Shown: positions 52,297 through 59,876 of the stretch, piece after piece
How positions within the stretch are numbered: position 1 is the first letter of the stretch
Layout of the letters: each line of letters starts with the position of its first letter
NCBI RefSeq assembly: GCF_900142765.1
Contig: NZ_FRCB01000009.1
Span: forward strand, 112,417 to 176,416
Reading direction: 5' to 3'
Source: Roseovarius litoreus
Lineage (GTDB): Bacteria > Pseudomonadota > Alphaproteobacteria > Rhodobacterales > Rhodobacteraceae
DNA length: 64,000 bases
Position numbers and translations under genes: made by a program
Notes under the pieces: model-generated
Database searches by the model: none
Told to the model about the DNA's origin: nothing
What the model saw: the letters and a program-made list of their open reading frames with translations, nothing else

Positions 52297-53769
52297 TCAG
52301 ACGCTCATGCAGATGTATTTCATCTCCAGATAATCATCGATCCCGTGATGGCTGCCCTCGCGGCCAAGGCCCGATTGCTTGACCCCCCCGAACGGCGCCA
52401 CCTCGGTCGAGATGATCCCGGTATTCACCCCGACGATCCCGTATTCCAGCGCCTCGGCCACCTTGTAGACCCGGCTGAGGTCCTTGGCGTAGAAATAGCT
52501 GGCCAGCCCGAAGATCGTGTCATTCGCCATGGCGATCACATCATCCTCGGTCTCGAACTTGAACAGCGGCGCCAGCGGCCCGAAAGTCTCATCGGTGGCG
52601 AACTGCATGTCCTGCGTCGCACCCGTCACGATGGTCGGCGGCAGGAAGTATCCCGGCCCCTGCACAGGCTCGCCGCCTCCAAGGATCACCTGAGCGCCCT
52701 TGGCCGTGGCATCGGCCACATGTTCTTGAACCTTTTCAATGGCATCCGCGTTGATGAGCGGCCCAAGCATCACGCCATCCTCAAGCCCGTCACCCATCTT
52801 CAGCTTGGAAACGGCCTCTTTCAGCTTGGCGGCGAACGCGTCATAGACCCCGGCCTGAACATAGATCCGGTTGGCGCAGACGCAGGTCTGGCCGTTGTTG
52901 CGGAACTTGCACAGGATCGCGCCTTCGACAGCGGCATCCAGATCGGCGTCGTCGAACACGATGAAGGGCGCGTTCCCCCCGAGCTCCATCGAGCATTTCA
53001 TGACCTGATCAGCGGCCTGCCGCAGCAGGATGCGTCCCACCTCGGTTGAGCCGGTAAAGGTCAGTTTGCGCACGGCGGGGTTCTCGCAGAACTCCTTGCC
53101 GATCTCGCTGGACTTGGACGAGGTGACGATGCTGAACACGCCCTTCGGGATGCCCGCGCGCTCGGCCAGAACGCCCATGACCGTTGCGGACAAAGGCGTT
53201 TCCGTCGCCGGCCGCCCCACAAAGGCACAGCCCGCCGCCAGCGCCGGCGCGGCCTTGCGCGTGATCATTGCGTTGGGAAAGTTCCATGGCGTGATCGACG
53301 CGGCAACCCCGATGGGCTGCTTGATGACCGTGATCCGCTTGTCGCGCTGATGGCCGGGGATCGTCTCGCCATAGATGCGCTTGGCTTCCTCGGCGAAGAA
53401 CTCCACAAAGCTGGCGCCATAGGCGATCTCGCCCTTGGCCTCGGCCAGCGGCTTGCCCTGTTCGGCAGTCAGGATGATGCCCAGATCTTCCTGATTCTCC
53501 ATCATCAGATCGAACCATTTACGCAGCACGGCAGCGCGCTCCTTGCCGGTCCAGCTTGCCCATTCCTTCTGGGCGGCCTCGGCATGAGCGATGGCCTTGG
53601 CCACCTGCGCCCGGCTCAGATCGGCAACATTTGCGATCACGTCACCGCGGGCGGGGTTGGTCACCTCGAACGTGCCGTTGTCACCGTCTACCCAGTCACC
53701 GCCAACATAAGCCTGCTCGGCCAGCAGGCTGGGATCCTTGAGAAGCGATTTCAGATCGGTCTTTGTCAT
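52297..53769 (-). CDS. gabD: Succinate-semialdehyde dehydrogenase
   Basis: This 490-residue aldehyde dehydrogenase best matches GabD, which oxidises succinate semialdehyde to succinate in GABA breakdown. Seen are VGGDWVDGDNGTFEVTNPA, the catalytic Glu in MELGGNAPFIVFDDAD, and the Cys in NNGQTCVCANRIYV, with the Cys-x-Cys pair typical of GabD. Other aldehydes remain possible. The ATG at 53769 was chosen over one ten codons upstream. No gabT is in the window. It is divergent from an alpha/beta hydrolase. Confidence 0.92.
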   Translation of the reverse strand: MTKTDLKSLLKDPSLLAEQAYVGGDWVDGDNGTFEVTNPARGDVIANVADLSRAQVAKAIAHAEAAQKEWASWTGKERAAVLRKWFDLMMENQEDLGIILTAEQGKPLAEAKGEIAYGASFVEFFAEEAKRIYGETIPGHQRDKRITVIKQPIGVAASITPWNFPNAMITRKAAPALAAGCAFVGRPATETPLSATVMGVLAERAGIPKGVFSIVTSSKSSEIGKEFCENPAVRKLTFTGSTEVGRILLRQAADQVMKCSMELGGNAPFIVFDDADLDAAVEGAILCKFRNNGQTCVCANRIYVQAGVYDAFAAKLKEAVSKLKMGDGLEDGVMLGPLINADAIEKVQEHVADATAKGAQVILGGGEPVQGPGYFLPPTIVTGATQDMQFATDETFGPLAPLFKFETEDDVIAMANDTIFGLASYFYAKDLSRVYKVAEALEYGIVGVNTGIISTEVAPFGGVKQSGLGREGSHHGIDDYLEMKYICMSV

Positions 53770-53848
53770 GGCTTGTCCCTTTTCGGATTGGTCTGGCAAA
53801 GGGAAATCATCTTGGGCTAGGCTTGTCCATACAAAGAGGCAGGATATT

Positions 53849-54643
53849 ATGATGGAACTGGACGATGCCTATGCCAATGGGCCCTATATTCAAGGGGCCG
53901 AAGGCTATCCGCCTCGCTGGACCGTGCAGGCCGCCGCCTTTCGCGAAGAGCTTGCCAATACCGGCCATGCCCGCCTTGATCGGCCCTATGGCGCGACACC
54001 GCGCCAGGCTTTTGACCTGTTTCTGCCCAAGGGTCCGCCCGCCGGTCTGTGCGTCTTCGTGCATGGCGGCTATTGGCTGAAATTCGACAGGTCCTACTGG
54101 TCGCATCTCGCCGCCGGTCCGCTGGCGCATGGATGGGCTGTGGCCATGCCCTCCTACGATCTTTGTCCCGCTGTGCAGATCGCCGACATCACCCGCCAGA
54201 TCGCCCGCTCCACCGAGATGGCCGCAGACGAGATCCCGGGTCCGATCATACTGGCGGGGCATTCGGCGGGTGGCCATTTGGCAGCGCGCCTTTGCGTTCA
54301 GGGGGTCTTGGCCGATGCTACCGCCAAGCGGCTAAAGCGCGCGGTCCCGATCTCGCCAGTGTCGGATCTGCGTCCGCTGCTCAGGACGTCGATGAACGAC
54401 CAGTTTCGTCTTGATATGTCCTCAGCCGAGGCGGAAAGCCCCGTCTTGATGCGGCCCATGGACCATGTCGACGTCACCGTCTGGGTCGGCGCAGACGAGC
54501 GGCCGGTCTTTCTTGATCAGGCGCGCTGGCTGGCCGAGGCTTGGGGCTGTGGGCATCATGTGGCACAGGGTCGGCATCATTTCGATGTGATCGATGCGCT
54601 CACCGATCCCGCAAGCCCGATGGTCGCCGCCCTTACCGGCTGA
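53849..54643 (+). CDS. Alpha/beta hydrolase, kynurenine-formamidase-like
   Basis: This 264-residue esterase/lipase-type enzyme has the oxyanion motif CVFVHGGYW, the nucleophile Ser in LAGHSAGGHLAAR, and a C-terminal His in GRHHFDVID; the acid is probably the Asp in WVGADERPVF. HGGYW plus GHSAGG is shared with kynurenine formamidases and related carboxylesterases. Substrate unknown. Two adjacent ATG codons begin the gene at 53849. Its last 11 bases overlap the convergent P1 peptidase gene. Confidence 0.85.
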   Translation: MMELDDAYANGPYIQGAEGYPPRWTVQAAAFREELANTGHARLDRPYGATPRQAFDLFLPKGPPAGLCVFVHGGYWLKFDRSYWSHLAAGPLAHGWAVAMPSYDLCPAVQIADITRQIARSTEMAADEIPGPIILAGHSAGGHLAARLCVQGVLADATAKRLKRAVPISPVSDLRPLLRTSMNDQFRLDMSSAEAESPVLMRPMDHVDVTVWVGADERPVFLDQARWLAEAWGCGHHVAQGRHHFDVIDALTDPASPMVAALTG

Positions 54644-55628
54644 GCGAGGACCAGCAGGGCAGGGTATCGCCGCCTGCGGGCGTCGCCGCATGGACGGCCC
54701 GGGAGATGGCGCGCGCCATGCAGATCGCCGCCGCATGGCCAAGCGCCAGCGTGTCGACCAGAGGGTTTTCAACGCTCCGCGCGCCTGTTGCCGCGGCGAA
54801 GATCAGATCACCATCCATCGGCGTATGGGACGGCACCAACGCCCGCGCCAAGCCGTCATGCGCCGCCGTGGCCAGCCGTGTACACTGCGCCTTGCTCAGG
54901 ATCGCATCGGTGGCGACGATCCCGATCGTGGTATTGGCATGTTGCGACAGCTTGGTCCGGGGAATGAGCGTGTCGGGATAATGAGGGGCTGGCCCCAACC
55001 CGCCGAATTCCCCGCCCATTTCAAACGGTGCCGCCCAGAAATGCGGCCCATCGCCGACCGTTGCGGACCCAAGCGCATTTACCACCACCAGAGCGCCCAC
55101 CATATGCCCCGACGGCAGCATGACCGACGCTGATCCCAGCCCCCCTTTGAGGGTCGCGGTCGTGGCGCCCACCCCTGCTCCGGCGGTGCCGATATCGAAC
55201 ATCGTGCCGGCCTGTGCCAGCGCCTCCATTCCGAGCCGTTTGTAGGGGTTTTCGGGCCAATGCTTGTCACCGCCATTCAGCAGGTCGAAAATGATCGCCG
55301 CGGGCACGATCGGCACGCGCTGATCCCCAACTGCAAAGCCCCGCCCGGCCGCCCGCAATGCATCCGCCACTCCCGACGCTGCATCCAGCCCAAAAGCCGA
55401 CCCCCCCGACAGAACCAGCGCATCGACCTCGGTAACGGTCTTGTCGGGTGCCAGAAGGTCTGTTTCGCGGCTCCCGGGGGCACCGCCCATCACATGAACC
55501 CCCGCTGTAAACGGCACTTCGCCCAAAAGGACTGTCGCGCCGGTCTTGATGTGGTCGTCGCTTGCATTGCCCACCAGAAGGCCCGGCACATCGGTAATCA
55601 GGTTGGTCGGTCCCGGTCTGATGCTCAT
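54633..55628 (-). CDS. P1 family peptidase (DmpA/NylC-like, self-cleaving)
   Basis: This 331-residue Ntn-type hydrolase belongs to family P1/S58. Members cut themselves before a Thr or Ser that becomes the nucleophile. Here Asn232-Thr233 in QHANTTIGIVATDA matches the cleavage site of the NylC-like branch. Also seen are VPGLLVGNASD at the start and LVLSGGSAFGLDAASGVADA. Activities in the family include aminopeptidase and nylon-oligomer hydrolysis; the natural substrate is unknown. The ATG at 55628 gives MSIRPGPTNLITDV; the very long frame upstream is antisense to creatinase. Confidence 0.9.
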   Translation of the reverse strand: MSIRPGPTNLITDVPGLLVGNASDDHIKTGATVLLGEVPFTAGVHVMGGAPGSRETDLLAPDKTVTEVDALVLSGGSAFGLDAASGVADALRAAGRGFAVGDQRVPIVPAAIIFDLLNGGDKHWPENPYKRLGMEALAQAGTMFDIGTAGAGVGATTATLKGGLGSASVMLPSGHMVGALVVVNALGSATVGDGPHFWAAPFEMGGEFGGLGPAPHYPDTLIPRTKLSQHANTTIGIVATDAILSKAQCTRLATAAHDGLARALVPSHTPMDGDLIFAAATGARSVENPLVDTLALGHAAAICMARAISRAVHAATPAGGDTLPCWSSLSR

Positions 55629-55704
55629 GGTCGCTATTTTCCCTTCGGCGTGTCGCAAACCATCTTGCCAGAATGCGCAGGATCGGCAAGGAAGGTGCAC
55701 GGTC

Positions 55705-55723
55705 GGGGCGATGGCGTCGCCCC
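55705..55723 (+). promoter_or_regulatory. Leader hairpin upstream of creatinase
   Basis: GGGGCGA (55705-55711) and TCGCCCC (55717-55723) form a 7-bp stem with a five-base loop, 61 bases before the creatinase ATG. A nearby repeat CTTGCC/GGCAAG (55664-55690) lies in the divergent promoter region. No known riboswitch is recognised. Confidence 0.35.
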
Positions 55724-55784
55724 ATAAGGCCGCATGCTCCAACAGTCCTGAACGCCGGGACCTTTCTTTCGAAGGAGGGTCGAT

Positions 55785-56993
55785 ATGACTGCACGTCCTG
55801 AAATGTATCGTTTCCACAACGGCGAAAAGGCAAAGCTGCCCTTTGCTGAAATCGAGTATGAGGCGCGTCTCAAGGGTCTGCGCCAGATCATGGAAGATGC
55901 CGGCGCTCAGGCGGTCGTGCTGACCTCCATGCACAACATCGCCTATTACAGCGGCTTTCTCTATTGCGCCTTTGGCCGGCCTTACGGGCTTGTCGTGACC
56001 GACAGCGACTGCGTCACGATCAGCGCCGGCATCGACGCAGGCCAGCCCTGGCGCCGCTGTCACGGTGACAACATCACCTATACCGATTGGCAGCGTGACA
56101 ATTTCTGGCGTGCGATCCTGTCGGTGACGGGTGAAAACAAGGTCGTCGGCTATGAGGGCGATCACCTGACCCTGCAGCAGCGCGACAAGCTCGAGGATTT
56201 TCTCAAGCCGCTGACCATGGTCGATGTCGCCCCCGCCACGATGCGCCAGCGTCTGTGGAAATCCTCCGCCGAGATCGCGCTGATCCGCGAGGGCGCGCGG
56301 GTGGCCGATGTGGGCGGCTATGCGATCCGCGATGCGGTCAAGGTCGGCGCGCGCGAGATCGACGTGGCCATGGCCGGGCGCGATGCGATGGAGTTGGAAA
56401 TCGCCAAAGGCTTCCCGGATGCCGAATACCGTGACACCTGGGTCTGGTTCCAGTCGGGCCTCAACACCGACGGCGCGCACAACCCTGTCACGGCCCGCAA
56501 GCTCGAGCGCGGCGATATCCTCAGCCTGAACACCTTTCCGATGATCTCGGGCTATTACACCGCTCTGGAACGCACCATGTTCGTGGGTGAGGTGGACGAT
56601 GCCAGCCTGCGCATCTGGGAGGCCAACGTCGCGGCCCATGAATATGGCATGTCGCTGCTCAAGCCCGGCACCAGCTGCGCCGAGGTGACCCATGCGATCA
56701 ACGCCTTCTTCGAGGAACGCGATCTGCTGCAATACCGCACCTTCGGCTATGGCCATTCCTTCGGGGTGCTGTCGCATTACTACGGGCGCGAAGCGGGGCT
56801 GGAACTGCGCGAGGATATAGACACGATCCTGCAGCCCGGCATGGTCATCAGCATGGAGCCGATGTTGACGATTGCCGAAGGTCAGCCCGGCGCGGGCGGC
56901 TACCGCGAGCATGACATCCTCGTCATCACCGAGGACGGCAACGAGAACATCACCGGCTATCCTTACGGCCCTGAGTTCAACGTGGTCGGCTAA
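55785..56993 (+). CDS. Creatinase (creatine amidinohydrolase)
   Basis: Creatinase splits creatine into sarcosine and urea. This 402-residue protein has the length and fold of Pseudomonas creatinase, a metal-free member of the M24 pitta-bread family. His232 (GAHNPVTARK) falls at the same residue number as the catalytic His232 of the Pseudomonas enzyme. Further matches are MHNIAYYSGFLYCAFGRPYG and GHSFGVLSHYYGREAGLEL. Relatives acting on other guanidino or betaine-like compounds cannot be ruled out. GAAGGAGG precedes the ATG. No sarcosine oxidase or urease gene is in the window. Confidence 0.88.
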   Translation: MTARPEMYRFHNGEKAKLPFAEIEYEARLKGLRQIMEDAGAQAVVLTSMHNIAYYSGFLYCAFGRPYGLVVTDSDCVTISAGIDAGQPWRRCHGDNITYTDWQRDNFWRAILSVTGENKVVGYEGDHLTLQQRDKLEDFLKPLTMVDVAPATMRQRLWKSSAEIALIREGARVADVGGYAIRDAVKVGAREIDVAMAGRDAMELEIAKGFPDAEYRDTWVWFQSGLNTDGAHNPVTARKLERGDILSLNTFPMISGYYTALERTMFVGEVDDASLRIWEANVAAHEYGMSLLKPGTSCAEVTHAINAFFEERDLLQYRTFGYGHSFGVLSHYYGREAGLELREDIDTILQPGMVISMEPMLTIAEGQPGAGGYREHDILVITEDGNENITGYPYGPEFNVVG

Positions 56994-57018
56994 GCCGGTT
57001 CAATGATCCCTGACATGC

Positions 57019-57045
57019 AAGGGCGGTCCCATGGGCCGCCCTTTT
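57019..57045 (+). terminator. Rho-independent terminator after creatinase
   Basis: AAGGGCGG (57019-57026) pairs with CCGCCCTT (57036-57043), followed by TT after the stem T's (TTTT at 57042-57045). It begins 26 bases after the creatinase stop. Confidence 0.75.
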
Positions 57046-57070
57046 GCCTTGGTCTGCGGCGATCACGTCA

Positions 57071-57099
57071 TTGCACCGCGCTGGCACAGCCCGTATTCA
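57071..57099 (+). promoter_or_regulatory. Sigma70-type promoter of the DUF1523 gene pair
   Basis: TTGCAC (57071-57076) and TATTCA (57094-57099) are 17 bases apart, 42 bases before the first gene of the pair. The hexamers nearly equal those of the serC promoter. Confidence 0.55.
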
Positions 57100-57140
57100 G
57101 GGTGTGACAGGTGACCACAAGTGGTACGGGGGTAAGCGGC

Positions 57141-57407
57141 ATGGCGGCATTTGCACGGCTGGTATTTTTCGGCTTCCTTTTCCTGACGGCGATTTACGTG
57201 GTCATATCGATCTGGTCGCGATCCGTGCGTCGCGAAAAACTCGAGCGCGAATGGGACGAGCAGGGTAGGCCCAGCGACAAGGATACCTATATCAAAGCCG
57301 GGATGACCGATTACGAGAACTCGCTCCGACGCAAGCTGATCTTGCTGGTCTATGTGATCCCGACCGTGGCGGTGGCGGTGATCATCTATGTGACGAACTT
57401 CATGTAA
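57141..57407 (+). CDS. Small two-helix membrane protein
   Basis: This 88-residue protein has two hydrophobic segments (about 3-23 and 63-85) joined by a charged loop of about 38 residues rich in Lys, Arg, Glu and Asp (RREKLEREWDEQGRP). I recognise no named family. It sits ten bases before the DUF1523 gene on the same strand, so the two are probably made together. The ATG at 57141 is preceded by GGGGG; a start ten codons upstream is possible. Confidence 0.7.
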   Translation: MAAFARLVFFGFLFLTAIYVVISIWSRSVRREKLEREWDEQGRPSDKDTYIKAGMTDYENSLRRKLILLVYVIPTVAVAVIIYVTNFM

Positions 57408-57417
57408 GGGGGCCGGA

Positions 57418-57999
57418 ATGGTCTATGTGAAATGGGGATTTTGGGGGCTTTTCTGGCTCGTTGTCGTGGCGTTCTTCCACTACACGCTGCCACAGCATGA
57501 TGTCGTGCGGATCACCGATACATACGAAAAGCGCGTCGATCCCGGCTCCAACGCCCTGTTCTGGTCCAATGCCGACACCGGATCGGATCCCACCACGCCA
57601 AGCCGCGATGTGTTCTTCATTCAGACGTTCCAGACAAACGACAAGCCTATGATCTATCGCAACGAGGATACCGGCTGGGGCTGGCCGCCCTATTTCAAGT
57701 TCGACACGTCCAACCTGCAGGCCGAAGCCTCGGATCTGCTGTCAAAGAAAAGCGAAGCAAATGCCCAATGGGTCGTGATCACGCATTACGGTTGGCGCAA
57801 CGAGTTTTTCTCGATCTTTCCGAACGCGGTCGGGATCAAACCGGCGGATGGCCCTGATCAGACAACCATCCCTTGGTTCAACATCGTATTTCTGACGGTG
57901 TTTGCGGCGTTTGCATGGGGCATCCGGGTGCGTTGGAAACGCTTCCGTGCCAGCCGGATCGACCCGGTGATCGAAGACTGGACCGAAGGCCGGAGCTGA
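57418..57999 (+). CDS. DUF1523 family membrane protein
   Basis: This 193-residue protein has one helix at each end (about 5-23 and 152-170), with the roughly 125 residues between them probably outside the cytoplasm. The segment LPQHDVVRITDTYEKRVD is the conserved DUF1523 core, followed by DVFFIQTFQTNDKPMIYRNE and a WGWPPYFKFDTSNLQAEA stretch. The family is largely confined to alphaproteobacteria and has no known function. It converges on soeC across a 71-base gap. Confidence 0.88.
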   Translation: MVYVKWGFWGLFWLVVVAFFHYTLPQHDVVRITDTYEKRVDPGSNALFWSNADTGSDPTTPSRDVFFIQTFQTNDKPMIYRNEDTGWGWPPYFKFDTSNLQAEASDLLSKKSEANAQWVVITHYGWRNEFFSIFPNAVGIKPADGPDQTTIPWFNIVFLTVFAAFAWGIRVRWKRFRASRIDPVIEDWTEGRS

Positions 58000-58070
58000 A
58001 CGCTCCCGGCCCCCGGTGTCTTGGTCTTGCGCTGACGAGAGGTACGCGCGCATGGGCGCGATGAGTGGCC

Positions 58071-58943
58071 TCAGCGCTTGCCGTAATACAGCCCCACGAC
58101 ATGTTCGGCCTCGGCAAAGAACAGCCAGCGTGATGCCGCGATGCCCGCCAGATGCGCCGCAACCGCAATCAGGGCAAGCACATGCCCGAAGGGCAGCAGC
58201 AAAAGAACGACCGGCGCTGCGTATCCCAGCACCAGCGCGATACCGCGCAGTTTCAGCGCGTGTTTGCGACCGACCACATGCACGAATTCCTTGAGCAGGT
58301 AGTTGGTGCCGGTATGCGGGGCCTCGAACGCGCGCACGCGACCGATACCGCCAAGACCCGTCGCACTGGCCATGTCGGTGCCGCTGGTTTTCAGTGCCGT
58401 GTCGCCGCGCACCCACCAGATCACCTGAACCACCGCCGCAATCGGCAGAAGGATCAGCGCGGCTGTCACCTGACCGGCCAGCAAAGCGCCACCCGAGATT
58501 GAAATCGCCAACAGAAGCGCCGGTGTCAGCGGACTTTTCCAGCGCGGCACGGTCTTGAGCTGACCGTAAATCATCGCCGTCGAATAGACCGTGACCAACG
58601 ACAAGGCCGCTCCGACCCAGCCCAGAACGGTCCATCGGGCATCGAAAAATACCAGTCCAAGGGCATAGAGCCCCATGAAAACGAGTGCCGCGACCGAAGC
58701 CCATGCCTCGCGGCTCAACCAGCTTGTGCGCCACTGGCTGAACGCCTTGATGGCGCGTTCCGGATGACCAAGGTGAAAGGTCGAGGCCAATAGCCCGCCC
58801 ACCGCAAGCGCATAGGCGATGGCGAAAAAGGCAAAGGCCACCCACCCGGTCACGGCGGGCATGCCAAGGCCCAGCCAGAACAGCAGCCCGAACCCAAGAC
58901 CCGACAAGGTGGTGAAGATGATGACGGAAGGAGCAGGATGCAT
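58071..58943 (-). CDS. soeC: Sulfite dehydrogenase membrane anchor SoeC (DmsC-like)
   Basis: This 290-residue protein has about eight membrane helices and matches the DMSO reductase anchor (DmsC/NrfD-like) family. It opens MHPAPSVIIFTTLSGLGFGL and ends with FFAEAEHVVGLYYG. As SoeC it would hold the SoeAB enzyme on the cytoplasmic face and pass electrons to quinone. Its start lies one base beyond the soeB stop. The assignment to Soe rather than DMSO reductase rests on gene order with pta and xsc and on the lack of a Tat signal in SoeA. Confidence 0.88.
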   Translation of the reverse strand: MHPAPSVIIFTTLSGLGFGLLFWLGLGMPAVTGWVAFAFFAIAYALAVGGLLASTFHLGHPERAIKAFSQWRTSWLSREAWASVAALVFMGLYALGLVFFDARWTVLGWVGAALSLVTVYSTAMIYGQLKTVPRWKSPLTPALLLAISISGGALLAGQVTAALILLPIAAVVQVIWWVRGDTALKTSGTDMASATGLGGIGRVRAFEAPHTGTNYLLKEFVHVVGRKHALKLRGIALVLGYAAPVVLLLLPFGHVLALIAVAAHLAGIAASRWLFFAEAEHVVGLYYGKR

Positions 58944-58944
58944 G

Positions 58945-59724
58945 TCAGAGTTTCTCCAGGGCCTTGTCCAGCCAGCCGATAAAGCCTTTGGGCTCTTCGG
59001 CGACGGGCTTGAGGAACGGGGCCAGCACATCGATCTGGCCATCGGGCTTTGGTGCGGTGGCAGCGGTACGGTCCATCTGGTCCTTGGGACGCGGAGGCAG
59101 ATACTTGTTGACCGGCTTCGTGCCTTGCTCGGGCATCAGGTCCATGCCGCCACGCTCGGCCACCAGTTTCGAAACGTCGCTGTCCGGATCGCCCAGATCC
59201 CCGAAATGACGCGCCCCTGCCGGACAGGTCCGCACGCAGGCGGGCACGCGATCCACTTCGGGCAGGTTTTCGTTATAGATGCGGTCCACGCAGAGCGTAC
59301 ATTTCTTCATGACGCCTTCGGCCGCATCCATCTCGCGCGCGCCATAAGGACAGGCCCAGGCACATAGGCCGCAACCGATGCAGTCGGTTTCGTTGACCAG
59401 CACGATCCCGTCCTCGACCCGCTTGTAGCTGGCGCCGGTCGGGCACACGGTCACGCAAGGGGCATCCTCGCAATGCAGGCAGGATTTCGGGAAGTGGATC
59501 AACTGCGCCGCACCCTGATCGGGCTGCACCTCGTAGGAGTGGATGCGGTTCAGGAACGTGCCCGAGGGGTCTGCGCCATAGGGGTCTTGGTCCGACAGCG
59601 GTGCGCCGTAATTCTCGGTGTTCCAGCCTTTGCAGGACACGACGCAGGCGTGACAGCCCACGCAAGTGTCCAGGTCGATCACAAGGCCCATCTTGCGCTG
59701 AGTGGTTTCGGGAAGCGACGTCAT
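58945..59724 (-). CDS. soeB: Sulfite dehydrogenase iron-sulfur subunit SoeB
   Basis: This 259-residue ferredoxin-type subunit has four Cys clusters for [4Fe-4S] centres: CVGCHACVVSCK, CLHCEDAPCVTVCP, CIGCGLCAWACPYG, and CTLCVDRI paired with ACVRTCPAG. This is the DmsB/SoeB/PsrB layout. The C-terminal 60 residues are an extension with a Pro-rich stretch (KYLPPRPKDQMDR). The ATG at 59724 (MTSLPETTQRKMGLV) overlaps the stop of the 51-residue membrane protein upstream. It passes electrons from SoeA to SoeC. Confidence 0.9.
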   Translation of the reverse strand: MTSLPETTQRKMGLVIDLDTCVGCHACVVSCKGWNTENYGAPLSDQDPYGADPSGTFLNRIHSYEVQPDQGAAQLIHFPKSCLHCEDAPCVTVCPTGASYKRVEDGIVLVNETDCIGCGLCAWACPYGAREMDAAEGVMKKCTLCVDRIYNENLPEVDRVPACVRTCPAGARHFGDLGDPDSDVSKLVAERGGMDLMPEQGTKPVNKYLPPRPKDQMDRTAATAPKPDGQIDVLAPFLKPVAEEPKGFIGWLDKALEKL

Positions 59725-59876
59725 GTCAAGCGCTCCTCTGTTGCCGGGGCCGGGATGACCATTGTCACCGACGCCTCGTTTTCCTTGTCCCATGTGGCGA
59801 TGAACCAGATGAACGACCCAAGCGTCAGCGCCACGAATGCCATGATCGCCAGCAGTGTCAGGGTTTTGCCACTCAT
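59721..59876 (-). CDS. 51-residue single-helix membrane protein between soeA and soeB
   Basis: Translation gives 51 residues starting MSGKTLTLLAIMAFVALTLG, with one membrane helix (about 5-28) and a charged C-terminal half (WDKENEASVT and TEERLT). Its ATG overlaps the soeA stop (ATGA) and its TGA overlaps the soeB start, so it is coupled on both sides and unlikely to be chance. Small single-helix subunits of this kind occur in cytochrome oxidases (CcoQ) and in NapE/TorE-type operons. Here it may stabilise the SoeABC complex; that is inferred. It is short enough to be missed by automatic annotation. Confidence 0.75.
   Translation of the reverse strand: MSGKTLTLLAIMAFVALTLGSFIWFIATWDKENEASVTMVIPAPATEERLT

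Noticed and set aside
54633..56912. A 759-codon open frame on the minus strand spanning the P1 peptidase and the antisense of creatinase
   Set aside because: Only the part from 55628 downstream matches a family. The upstream part is the antisense of a well-supported creatinase gene and reflects high-GC codon bias.
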